Source: JBMYQA01 sp049600855
GTDB lineage: Bacteria > Bacteroidota > Bacteroidia > Cytophagales > Flammeovirgaceae
Direction: 5' to 3'
Assembly: GCA_049600855.1 (NCBI GenBank)
Contig: JBMYQA010000235.1
Span: 1 to 9,984, forward strand
DNA: 9,984 nucleotides
Shown: one piece after another, positions 1 to 6,021 of the stretch
Layout: each line of letters starts with the position of its first letter
How positions within the stretch are numbered: position 1 is the first letter of the stretch
Program-made: the position numbers and the translations under genes
Notes under the pieces: generated by a model
What the model saw: the letters and a program-made list of their open reading frames with translations, nothing else
Databases searched by the model: none
What the model was told of the DNA's origin: nothing

Positions 1-150
1 CCTCATATTTCAGAAAAACTACTGAATCTCAAACAGTTAAAACTACTAGAAGTCAAAGATTTAATGATAGAAAAGGATTCAGAAGAAGCCATTAAGCTTC
101 AAGAAATGCTAAAGGAACTTAAAAATAAAGGAGTGTTAATTTATAACTAA
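1..150 (+). CDS. C-terminal end of a protein with leucine-rich-repeat-like sequence (5' end outside window)
   Basis: Frame 1 is open from the window edge to a TAA at 148-150 and gives 49 residues beginning PHISEKLLNLKQLKLLEVKD and ending NKGVLIYN. The spacing of leucines and isoleucines, with 'LxNLKxLKxLEV', looks like the final turn of a leucine-rich repeat followed by a charged capping helix (roughly residues 22-43). This is a pattern judgement from a short fragment, and the parent protein, its length and its role cannot be seen. It could instead be the end of another helical protein. The gene converges on the DinB-like gene that follows, with a hairpin in between. Confidence 0.55.
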   Translation, partial: PHISEKLLNLKQLKLLEVKDLMIEKDSEEAIKLQEMLKELKNKGVLIYN

Positions 151-193
151 GAGCCTGTTTTGAAATTAGTCATAAATTTTTTAAAACAGCCTC
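151..193. terminator. Long imperfect hairpin between convergent genes, possible bidirectional terminator
   Basis: Starting right after the upstream stop codon, GAGCCTGTTTT (151-161) pairs with AAAACAGCCTC (183-193) with a single C/C mismatch. Inside it AAATT (163-167) can pair with AATTT further in, leaving a small AGTCAT-type loop. T-runs lie inside the right arm (about 177-182), and the two genes end on either side, so it could stop transcription from both. It lacks a classic GC-rich stem followed by a T-tract. Confidence 0.5.
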
Positions 194-221
194 TAAGCAG
201 ATCAACAAAATGAACACCTGC

Positions 222-722
222 TTAAATTTTAGTTAGGGTTTCTTCCATTTGATTCAAATGACGCTCTACGTGATAAATGCAAAAGGCTATCCATTCTAAA
301 CGCGTAAGATGGCCAAATAATGGGTGGGCATACAACATGCACTTTTTATTCCACCCATTGTTTTTTCCAATGCGCAGCAGCATTTTCCGTGTTTCTTTGA
401 GCGCCTCCGAAATTTCAGTTTTGGATTTGTATTTTCGTTGTGGCAATATCACACCAAAGGCTGTCAGTTTTCTGCTAAAGTCTAAGAACCGCTCTTTAAT
501 CAGATCAACATTTGAACTGCTTTGTGCATCCACTTTTTCAACTGGTCCTCGAAATAACTTCATGAGTGCTTGCTCCAATTGCAAAATATGCTCGCAGCAA
601 TCCATGATAGACCACTCTTTTCTAGTTGGATTAACCAATAACTTAGAATCATCTACTTGTTGAATAAAATCTAAAAGCTTCGCTGTATTTTCTTCAAATG
701 TTTTTAAGATCGTATCTTCCAT
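222..722 (-). CDS. DinB-like (DinB_2 superfamily) putative metal-dependent protein
   Basis: 166-residue soluble protein with no signal peptide, expected in the cytoplasm. It has the DinB-like four-helix-bundle layout. Near the N-terminus 'NPTRKEWSIMDCCEHI' (residues 31-46) matches the family's 'P..KWS..E...H' segment, and near the C-terminus 'HVERHLNQME' (151-160) supplies the HxxxH pair. H45, H151 and H155 are the likely metal triad. Length is normal for the family. Characterised relatives include metal-dependent thiol transferases and hydrolases, but most members have no known substrate, so I give no specific reaction. The protein also has an internal 'HPLFGHLTRLEW' stretch (133-144) just before the last helix, common in Bacteroidota members. 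The gene is monocistronic: it ends against the hairpin at 151-193 and diverges from gmk. The start has no close in-frame competitor. Confidence 0.85.
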   Translation of the reverse strand: MEDTILKTFEENTAKLLDFIQQVDDSKLLVNPTRKEWSIMDCCEHILQLEQALMKLFRGPVEKVDAQSSSNVDLIKERFLDFSRKLTAFGVILPQRKYKSKTEISEALKETRKMLLRIGKNNGWNKKCMLYAHPLFGHLTRLEWIAFCIYHVERHLNQMEETLTKI

Positions 723-749
723 ATCTTCAGCTAGGTTTTACCTATTTAA

Positions 750-763
750 TTGTTATTGAACAA
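750..763. promoter_or_regulatory. Short inverted repeat TTGTT-4-AACAA upstream of the DinB-like gene
   Basis: TTGTT (750-754) and AACAA (759-763) form perfect 5-bp arms around ATTG, 28 nt upstream of the DinB-like start codon and inside its presumed 5' leader. A second short palindrome, GAAGT-CAA-ACTTC, lies at 783-795. Either could be an operator for the DinB-like gene, but inverted repeats this short occur by chance in AT-rich DNA. Confidence 0.2.
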
Positions 764-798
764 GTTAGTGTCCTTTTTGATAGAAGTCAAACTTCGGT

Positions 799-806
799 CA
801 AATTTA
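799..806 (-). promoter_or_regulatory. Possible Bacteroidota -7 element (TAnnTTTG) for the DinB-like gene
   Basis: On the minus strand these bases read TAAATTTG, an exact match to the Bacteroidota -7 consensus TAnnTTTG, 77 nt upstream of the DinB-like start codon. No TTG is seen 19-21 nt further upstream, so support is only half of a promoter. Confidence 0.3.
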
Positions 807-838
807 TTCCTTAGAAAAAGCGTAAAAGATTTCGACAG

Positions 839-870
839 TTTGTGAATTCAAGCATTAAGGCGTACTTTTG
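839..870 (+). promoter_or_regulatory. gmk promoter: TTTG, 20-nt spacer, TACTTTTG
   Basis: TTTG at 839-842 and TACTTTTG at 863-870 are separated by exactly 20 nt, matching the Bacteroidota primary-sigma consensus (TTTG or TTG, 19-21 nt, TAnnTTTG) at both elements. Transcription should begin near 876-878, about 30 nt before the gmk ATG at 907. The upstream ATG at 868 lies inside the -7 element and so cannot be in the mRNA from this promoter. Confidence 0.75.
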
Positions 871-906
871 CGCTTCACTTTTTTTCAAGCATGCCAACTC
901 AACAAC

Positions 907-1491
907 ATGTCTAAAGGAAAAATTATATTCTTTACAGCCCCATCTGGTTCTGGTAAAACAACAATCGTTAAACACCTACTTAAGCAGAACAAAAATTTAT
1001 CGTTTTCTGTTTCGGCGACCACCCGAAAAAAACGTCCTCACGAACAAGATGGAGTAGATTATCATTTCTTAGATGTTACTAACTTTCGTCAAAAAATTGA
1101 AAATGATGAGTTTGTAGAATATGAAGAGGTTTATGATGGCTTGTATTATGGTACGTTAAAATCAGAAATTGAACGAATTTGGGCTACGGGAAAGCATGTG
1201 ATTATAGATATTGAAGTAAAAGGAGCGCTAAACATTAAAAAGTGCTACAATGATCGAGCTTTAGGTGTTTTTATTCAATTAAAGGATATTGAAACGCTGG
1301 AACAAAGACTTCGTGCCCGTGGCACTGAAAATGAAGAACGTTTGAAAGAACGCTTAGCACGTGCTGCTTATGAATTGACCTTTGCCAACAAGTTCGATAA
1401 AATCTTAGTGAATGCAGAACTCTCTAAAGCGCTTGAAGAAGCCCAATTACTCTTAACAGACTTTTTAGGCCAAACAGCAAGTATTCAGTAA
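907..1491 (+). CDS. gmk: Guanylate kinase
   Basis: Cytoplasmic enzyme that phosphorylates GMP to GDP with ATP, essential for making GTP and dGTP and for recycling cyclic-di-GMP breakdown products. The 194-residue protein has normal bacterial length. The P-loop 'APSGSGKTT' is at residues 11-19. The GMP-binding segment 'SATTRKKRPHEQDGVDYHF' (36-54) contains S36, R40 and R43. It is followed by 'FVEYEEVYDGLYYGT' of the nucleotide-monophosphate lobe, 'IIDIEVKGA' (Walker-B-like region) and the lid 'LRARGTENEE'. A longer reading from ATG 868 adds 13 residues, but that codon overlaps the promoter -7 element, and the family normally begins just before the P-loop strand, as MSKGKIIFFTAPSG does here. 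The gene has its own promoter and converges tail-to-tail on the exosortase unit with only 7 nt between stop codons. Confidence 0.97.
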   Translation: MSKGKIIFFTAPSGSGKTTIVKHLLKQNKNLSFSVSATTRKKRPHEQDGVDYHFLDVTNFRQKIENDEFVEYEEVYDGLYYGTLKSEIERIWATGKHVIIDIEVKGALNIKKCYNDRALGVFIQLKDIETLEQRLRARGTENEERLKERLARAAYELTFANKFDKILVNAELSKALEEAQLLLTDFLGQTASIQ

Positions 1492-1498
1492 TTTCTCC

Positions 1499-1966
1499 TT
1501 ATCCCTCTACAGTTTCCGTCTCTGCATTCATCAGTTTCAAAATTGGAATCATGGCGCATTCTACAATGGGTGTAGATAATACTTCAAGGGCATTAATGGC
1601 ATTGATACACAGTTCGCGCATTCCGATATAATAACTAATAATAGCGACAACAAAACAACTTACCGAATAGATTAACAATAATCGGGTGCCTTGCCAAAAT
1701 ATCTTTTTATCCCAAAAATAGACGTAGATAATGGTAATCGAAATTCCTACATTAATCACAACTAACACGATTACGGTAATCCATTTATAGAGCATATTGA
1801 ATCGTTTTAATGCTCCAATAACGGCTACTTGGTCATCTAACCCCGCAATAAAATTCTGTAGTGAAATTCGAACAGTTGGTTCGATGGTTTGGTAGTAATA
1901 CCAGTTTACGAAAAGAATGACAATTAAAATCCCTAACAGTAGAATTCGCTTAAAATCCAATTGCAT
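1499..1966 (-). CDS. Exosortase-associated small membrane protein (XrtX-associated type)
   Basis: 155-residue integral membrane protein of unknown biochemical function. Predicted membrane segments lie at about residues 7-25, 59-84 and 94-114, followed by a C-terminal helical region (117-147) that may lie along the membrane. Between helices 1 and 2 is an exported loop of about 35 residues. Small membrane proteins of this kind sit immediately downstream of Bacteroidota exosortases (XrtX-associated or XrtF-associated families), and assignment here rests largely on that position, since I cannot run a profile search. Start choice: the frame is open upstream to an ATG at 2050, but that version overlaps the exosortase gene by 74 nt and adds an un-membrane-like segment rich in Cys, Trp and Pro. 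ATG 1966 follows the exosortase TAG by 10 nt with an A-rich ribosome site and starts with a typical MQLDFKR + hydrophobic helix. Confidence 0.72.
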   Translation of the reverse strand: MQLDFKRILLLGILIVILFVNWYYYQTIEPTVRISLQNFIAGLDDQVAVIGALKRFNMLYKWITVIVLVVINVGISITIIYVYFWDKKIFWQGTRLLLIYSVSCFVVAIISYYIGMRELCINAINALEVLSTPIVECAMIPILKLMNAETETVEG

Positions 1967-1976
1967 ATTTTTTTCA

Positions 1977-2528
1977 CTATTTTGATGCGGTAAATTTAAC
2001 CGAAGAATATTTATTAGCCCACACCATCCACATGGCAAAAACGACTGCATATACCATAAAGGTAAAGGTGTATTTATGGTTAAACTCTAAGGAAGAAGCA
2101 TGATAGATTTGATTAAAAGCAAGCGCGATGACTCGGAGCACATTAAGCAGAAAAACAATAATGGAGCCGCCAATAATAAAAGCGATTTTTGTTTTTAAGG
2201 GTCCTGGATAAGCTATAATAAACCCTACATACAAGGCGATAATGACTAAAGCATTACATGGATCGGCAATAAACACCACTTTTCTTCCATCAATAAGCAG
2301 GTAGGCACCTTCTTGCCCTGGTAATTCATCAATTGTACTATCGTAAGGCAAAGCATCGATGACCCAGCTCGCAACCCGAGCAGTTTCTACGGTAATTAAC
2401 CCATTTAAGCCTTCACCATTTTCTTTAATCAGTAAGGGTTCGCATACTGCTATCCAAATCACATACAAACCCACTGCTTTAATTAAAAACCAATGAAATG
2501 GTGTTAACTTGTTCAAAAAACCCTTCAT
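1977..2528 (-). CDS. Exosortase/archaeosortase family membrane transpeptidase (XrtX-like)
   Basis: 183-residue multi-pass inner-membrane protein. Exosortases recognise a C-terminal tripartite tag (short motif, transmembrane helix, basic tail) on secreted proteins, cleave it and probably transfer the protein to a surface anchor. The catalytic triad of the superfamily is visible: C91 in 'ADPCNALVIIALYVGF' (88-103), R132 in 'LLNVLRVIALAF' (127-138) and H151 in 'FNHKYTFTFMVY' (149-160). The first helix is about residues 13-30, followed by an exported region (31-87) and further helices at about 91-108, 114-138 and 153-172. It is short, like the Bacteroidota exosortases (XrtF, XrtX), and lacks the extra EpsI-like domain of proteobacterial EpsH fusions. 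Its downstream partner at 1499-1966 supports the call. XrtX is preferred over XrtF from the overall sequence feel, not from a search. It diverges from the GH31 gene. Confidence 0.87.
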   Translation of the reverse strand: MKGFLNKLTPFHWFLIKAVGLYVIWIAVCEPLLIKENGEGLNGLITVETARVASWVIDALPYDSTIDELPGQEGAYLLIDGRKVVFIADPCNALVIIALYVGFIIAYPGPLKTKIAFIIGGSIIVFLLNVLRVIALAFNQIYHASSLEFNHKYTFTFMVYAVVFAMWMVWANKYSSVKFTASK

Positions 2529-2555
2529 AATGAATTATACAATTTGATGAATGCC

Positions 2556-2563
2556 CAAAGTTA
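2556..2563 (-). promoter_or_regulatory. Possible Bacteroidota -7 element for the exosortase unit
   Basis: The minus strand reads TAACTTTG, an exact TAnnTTTG match, ending 28 nt before the exosortase ATG, a usual distance in this phylum. The only nearby TTG elements on that strand are 14 or 29 nt away rather than 19-21, so the upstream element is poor. Confidence 0.4.
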
Positions 2564-2637
2564 CCTTAAATCTTAGTCAATTTGCACTAATTCAACACAT
2601 TTTATAGGAATAGCTATACAGCAACTTTTTAGTAAAA

Positions 2638-2657
2638 TTTGCATGCAAAGGTTTGCA
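2638..2657. promoter_or_regulatory. Operator-like array of three TTTGCA/TGCAAA half-sites
   Basis: TTTGCA (2638-2643), TGCAAA (2644-2649) and TTTGCA (2652-2657) are packed with only GG between the last two. The first two form a perfect 12-bp palindrome. The last two form TGCAAA-GG-TTTGCA, the layout of LacI-family operators, which usually have CG at the centre. The array ends 12 nt before a TATATTTG -7 element, so a bound protein would cover the upstream part of the GH31 promoter. A further lone TTTGCA is at 2581-2586. The regulator itself is not in this window. Confidence 0.5.
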
Positions 2658-2669
2658 GATAACATCTAT

Positions 2670-2698
2670 TATATTTGTGAAAAAAGGAAGTATATTTG
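2670..2698 (+). promoter_or_regulatory. Two tandem TATATTTG -7 elements upstream of the GH31 gene
   Basis: TATATTTG occurs at 2670-2677 and again at 2691-2698, 21 bp apart, both exact matches to TAnnTTTG. Neither has a TTG at the favoured 19-21 nt: for the first, the nearest TTTG is 14 nt upstream and lies inside an operator half-site. This fits a promoter with a weak upstream element. The leader to the GH31 ATG would be roughly 105-130 nt. Confidence 0.4.
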
Positions 2699-2744
2699 GT
2701 AAAATTCCATCCCTACATAATTCGATACCCACTTATATTCCTTT

Positions 2745-2765
2745 TGCAAAACGGAAAATTTTGCA
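2745..2765. promoter_or_regulatory. Inverted repeat TGCAAAA-7-TTTTGCA in the GH31 leader
   Basis: Perfect 7-bp arms at 2745-2751 and 2759-2765, sharing the TGCAAA/TTTGCA half-site with the array at 2638-2657. The left arm also belongs to a 10-bp palindrome TTTTGCAAAA (2742-2751). It lies downstream of the candidate -7 elements and 45 nt before the GH31 start codon, where a repressor could block elongation or help form a loop with the upstream site. Confidence 0.4.
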
Positions 2766-2810
2766 GCGCTCTAATAAAGGGTAACCTAATGTAAACCAAT
2801 AGAAAAGCTA

Positions 2811-5249
2811 ATGAGTAACGCCCATCCGATTTCTCCAGAAACTATTCCTGGTAAAGCAATTAAACATACGGCTAATGGCAATAGTTTCCATTTTCATTGC
2901 GATAATCGCACGGCACTTTATGTGCATGTAATTACCGATGAAATCATTCGTTTTCGATATACTCCAGATGGGGTTTTTCAAGATGACTTTTCTTATGCAA
3001 TTGTAGAAGACTTAAAGGAACATGTATCAAAATTAAAGTTCACACAGTCCTATAACTTCTACGATATCAAAACCGCCAAACTGAATTGCAGAATCTTTAA
3101 AGAAGGATTAAGAGTTCAAATTTCCGACAAAAAAGGAAATGTGCTCAATGAAGATGCTGCAAAAGGATTTCATTGGGAAGAAAACAAATTACATGGCGGA
3201 TACGTTGTTCAAATGAGCAAAAAAATCCAGATCCATGAGAACTTTTATGGTTTAGGCGATAAATCTACACGATTAAACTTAAGAGGGAAAAGGTTACAAA
3301 ACTGGTCTACCGATGCCTTTGGTTTTGGGCCACATACTGACCCGCTCTACAAAAACATTCCATTTTTTTATGGTAGCCACGATAATGGTCATTATGGATT
3401 GTTTTTCGATAACTCTTTCCGTTCCTTTTTCGATTTTGGTCATGAGAAAGGAGATTTGTGCAGTTTTTGGGCACATGGAGGCGAAATGAATTATTATTTC
3501 ATTTATGGCCATACCTTAACCAATGTAGGTGAAAACTATACCTATCTGACAGGCAAACCCGAACTTCCCCCACTTTGGGCTTTGGGTTTTCACCAATGCA
3601 AATGGAGTTATTATCCTGAAAGTGAGGTACGAGAACTCGCTGCAAAATTTAGAGACTTGGAAATCCCGTGCGACTGCATTTACCTCGACATTGACTACAT
3701 GGACGATTACGAATGCTTCACTTGGGATAAGAAAAAATTTCCCAATCCTCCTAAAATGATTGACGATTTAAAAAAGGACGGATTCAAAACCATTGTCATG
3801 ATTGATCCTGGAATCAAAATAGATGAGAACTATTTTGTGTATCAACAAGGCATCAAAGGGGATTACTTTGTGAAACGTCAAGATGGTGATTTGCTCAAAG
3901 GAGAAGTATGGCCTGGCCAATGCCACTTTCCTGATTATACCAATCCGAAGGTGCGCGAATGGTGGGCAACACTTTATAAAGAAATGATTCGCAAAGATGG
4001 AGTCGCAGGGTTTTGGAATGATATGAATGAGCCCGCAGTGTTCGATCGGGATGAAAAAACCATTTACGATGATGCACGCCATAATTATGACGGACATCCT
4101 TGTAGCCATAGAAAAGCCCATAATATTTATGGCATGCAAATGGCTCGCGCCAGCTACAAGGGCATTAAAGAATATATTTATCCCAAAAGACCCTTCTTAA
4201 TCACCAGAGCCATTTATGCAGGTACACAACGCTATGCACTTGGTTGGACGGGTGATAACCAAGCTACTTGGGAACATTTAAAAATAGCTAACACGCAATG
4301 CCAACGCTTAAGCATCTCAGGCATGTCATTCATTGGGACGGATATTGGTGGTTTCGACGGTGTTCCGACAGGTGAACTGTTCACGAGATGGATACAATTA
4401 GGCATTTTCCATCCCTTTTTCCGCGTGCATTCTATGGGCGATAACTTGAGCGGTGCCATGCCGATTGACCATGCAGCGGTAGAAGCCAATAAACGAAGTG
4501 GCAAGATTACCGATCAAGAGCCTTGGTCTTTTGGAGATGAATACACGCCAGTGATCAAGAAGTTTATCGAGATGCGTTATCAGTTATTGCCTTACATTTA
4601 TACGGCTTTTTGGCAATATGCTACGGTAGGTACGCCCATGATTCGCTCCTTGGCATTTTTAGATTCGGATGATAAGCAAACCTTTTATCGTGAAGAAGAA
4701 TTTGCCTTTGGGGAAAACTTATTGGTTTGCCCAATGACACTCCCAGGGCAAGACAAACGGTTAATGTATTTACCCGAAGGAGAATGGTTTAACTATTGGA
4801 GTGATGAGCTGGTAGAAGGAAAAGAAGAAATAGAAGTAGATGCCCCTATAGATGTCATTCCCATATTTGTTCGACCTGGCGCTGTGCTGCCTTTTGCTCC
4901 TTCAATGCAGTACGTTGGAGAAAAAGTAATCGAACAACTGACCCTACATGTCTATTACATTGAAGGAGAACACGTAAGTACACTTTATGAAGATGAAGGT
5001 GAAGGTTATGGTTATCAAGAAGGAGATTATCAGCTTAAGAACTTTACTGTAACAGGAAATTCCAAATGGGTGCGCCTATCTCAAAAGTGTAAGGGCAATT
5101 TCAAGGTATCTTATCGAACGTATAAAGTGATTTTACACGGTATTCCATTTCATACCAAAACCATTACTGTTGATGAAGATGATCCAATCAAAATCAAAAA
5201 TAATATTTTTGAAGTTAGCGCTGACTTCAAAGACATCTTGATTGAATAA
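2811..5249 (+). CDS. GH31 family alpha-glucosidase, cytoplasmic
   Basis: 812-residue retaining alpha-glucosidase expected to release glucose from the non-reducing ends of maltose-type alpha-glucosides. There is no signal peptide or lipobox, so it should act in the cytoplasm on imported sugars. The N-terminal beta-sandwich is about residues 20-245, the (beta/alpha)8 catalytic domain about 250-590, then a proximal C-terminal beta domain, and a distal DUF5110-like domain around 705-780 ('LHVYYIEGEHVSTLYEDEGEG'). The nucleophile is D404 in 'GFWNDMNEPAVF' (400-411). This is the glucosidase form; alpha-xylosidases carry KTDFGE instead. The acid/base is D482 in 'GWTGDNQATWEH'. Substrate-site motifs 'GTDIGGF' (509-515) and 'RVHS' (538-541) are also present. 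The start ATG has an A-rich upstream region, and an ATG at 2790 is followed at once by a stop. The gene is monocistronic, preceded by an operator-like region and closed by a strong terminator. Exact linkage preference cannot be read from sequence. Confidence 0.96.
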   Translation: MSNAHPISPETIPGKAIKHTANGNSFHFHCDNRTALYVHVITDEIIRFRYTPDGVFQDDFSYAIVEDLKEHVSKLKFTQSYNFYDIKTAKLNCRIFKEGLRVQISDKKGNVLNEDAAKGFHWEENKLHGGYVVQMSKKIQIHENFYGLGDKSTRLNLRGKRLQNWSTDAFGFGPHTDPLYKNIPFFYGSHDNGHYGLFFDNSFRSFFDFGHEKGDLCSFWAHGGEMNYYFIYGHTLTNVGENYTYLTGKPELPPLWALGFHQCKWSYYPESEVRELAAKFRDLEIPCDCIYLDIDYMDDYECFTWDKKKFPNPPKMIDDLKKDGFKTIVMIDPGIKIDENYFVYQQGIKGDYFVKRQDGDLLKGEVWPGQCHFPDYTNPKVREWWATLYKEMIRKDGVAGFWNDMNEPAVFDRDEKTIYDDARHNYDGHPCSHRKAHNIYGMQMARASYKGIKEYIYPKRPFLITRAIYAGTQRYALGWTGDNQATWEHLKIANTQCQRLSISGMSFIGTDIGGFDGVPTGELFTRWIQLGIFHPFFRVHSMGDNLSGAMPIDHAAVEANKRSGKITDQEPWSFGDEYTPVIKKFIEMRYQLLPYIYTAFWQYATVGTPMIRSLAFLDSDDKQTFYREEEFAFGENLLVCPMTLPGQDKRLMYLPEGEWFNYWSDELVEGKEEIEVDAPIDVIPIFVRPGAVLPFAPSMQYVGEKVIEQLTLHVYYIEGEHVSTLYEDEGEGYGYQEGDYQLKNFTVTGNSKWVRLSQKCKGNFKVSYRTYKVILHGIPFHTKTITVDEDDPIKIKNNIFEVSADFKDILIE

Positions 5250-5275
5250 ATAGGTTGTGTAGTGATTAATTAACT

Positions 5276-5306
5276 GGTCCAAGCGAATGCTTGGACCTAT
5301 TTTTTT
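5276..5306 (+). terminator. Intrinsic terminator of the GH31 gene
   Basis: GGTCCAAGC (5276-5284) and GCTTGGACC (5289-5297) form a perfect 9-bp stem with a GAAT loop, followed by TA and a run of seven T (5300-5306). It begins 27 nt after the GH31 stop. On the opposite strand the hairpin is not followed by a T-run, so it acts on plus-strand transcripts only. Confidence 0.9.
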
Positions 5307-5360
5307 GCAAGCGTCTCGCTGCTCGCTGTAAGTGAATGCTTAAAATCAGTTCATTTTCTA

Positions 5361-5942
5361 TTAAACCCAAGTCACTTTCTCTTCAATTGCCCCTCGCTTG
5401 CTATCAGGTGGTGTTTCTTTCGGATACCCCAAATAAAAGAAGCCCAATACTTTATCCTTTTCGCCTAAGCCAAAATATTCTTTCAATTGTTCTTTATAAG
5501 TCACTCCCCCACTCGACCAATAGCCACCAATTCCATAAGCAGTAGCTGTTAAATAAATATTTTGTACGGCACAGGCTGTAGCCTCAATCTCTTCAATCTC
5601 AGGTATTTTTTGGGATTGTTGTCGTTTCATGCAAATGGCAATCACATGAGAGGCTTTTTGAGGGTTGTTTAATAATTTATTGAATTTAACCTCTTGGTAA
5701 CTTTCTTCTGGTGTTAACTCTTTATACAGCTCAGCTTGCAACTCGCCTAACTTCTTTAAACTCTCCCCCTTAAAAACAAAAAAGCGCCAGGGTTCTGTTC
5801 TTCCATGATTTGGAGCCCAATTTGCATTTTCTAGCAGCTGATTAATAATCTCATCATCAATAACCTCACCTGAATATTGATCTGGAAATACAGATCTTCG
5901 ATGACGAATTAAATGGTTAAGTTCTTCTTTGTTGTAATTCAT
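5361..5942 (-). CDS. Nitroreductase family FMN-dependent oxidoreductase (YdjA-like)
   Basis: 193-residue cytoplasmic flavoprotein of the NAD(P)H-dependent nitroreductase superfamily, normally a homodimer with FMN at the interface. The N-terminal FMN phosphate-binding motif is 'RHRRSVF' (13-19). 'ANWAPNHGRTEPWRFFVF' (40-57) is the AP..H....PWRF segment typical of the YdjA/TdsD-like branch. 'EATACAVQNIYLTATAYGIGGYWSSG' (120-145) is the central helix with the Gly-rich FMN contact, and 'VLGFFYLGYP' (165-174) the closing strand. Length fits the single-domain class. The physiological substrate is not known for most relatives; quinones, enals or nitroaromatics are possible. It is the last gene of the minus-strand series and follows the J-domain gene by 79 nt, with its own possible -7 element, so it may be transcribed separately. 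Confidence 0.93.
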   Translation of the reverse strand: MNYNKEELNHLIRHRRSVFPDQYSGEVIDDEIINQLLENANWAPNHGRTEPWRFFVFKGESLKKLGELQAELYKELTPEESYQEVKFNKLLNNPQKASHVIAICMKRQQSQKIPEIEEIEATACAVQNIYLTATAYGIGGYWSSGGVTYKEQLKEYFGLGEKDKVLGFFYLGYPKETPPDSKRGAIEEKVTWV

Positions 5943-5967
5943 TTGATTAGGTTATCATTGTAGATGG

Positions 5968-5975
5968 CAAATATA
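5968..5975 (-). promoter_or_regulatory. Possible Bacteroidota -7 element for the nitroreductase gene
   Basis: The minus strand reads TATATTTG, an exact TAnnTTTG match, 25 nt before the nitroreductase ATG. I see no TTG 19-21 nt upstream of it, so this is half a promoter. It suggests the gene need not depend on readthrough from the J-domain gene. Confidence 0.4.
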
Positions 5976-6021
5976 ACGCTTGTCTAAATAACCTCATATA
6001 CGAAAAACTGTTTTGAAAACT

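Noticed and set aside
277..663. Plus-strand open frame of 128 codons across the DinB-like gene.
   Set aside because: It lies wholly antisense to a gene with clear family motifs; its translation has no recognisable domain.
3294..4504. Several minus-strand open frames of 60-123 codons inside the GH31 gene.
   Set aside because: All are antisense to conserved GH31 motifs, including the catalytic residues, and show no protein-like pattern of their own.
5307..5342. AAGTGAATGCTT (5330-5341) echoes AAGCGAATGCTT of the GH31 terminator (5281-5292), with a GCTCGCTG-rich stretch between.
   Set aside because: Looks like a possible decayed copy of the terminator core, but one 11-of-12 match is too little to call a repeat family, and no good hairpin with a T-run forms for the nitroreductase transcript.
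6001..6021. AAAAC/GTTTT palindromes after the J-protein stop codon, considered as a terminator.
   Set aside because: Stems are at most 5 bp, AT-only apart from one pair, with loops of one base. They are not credible hairpins.
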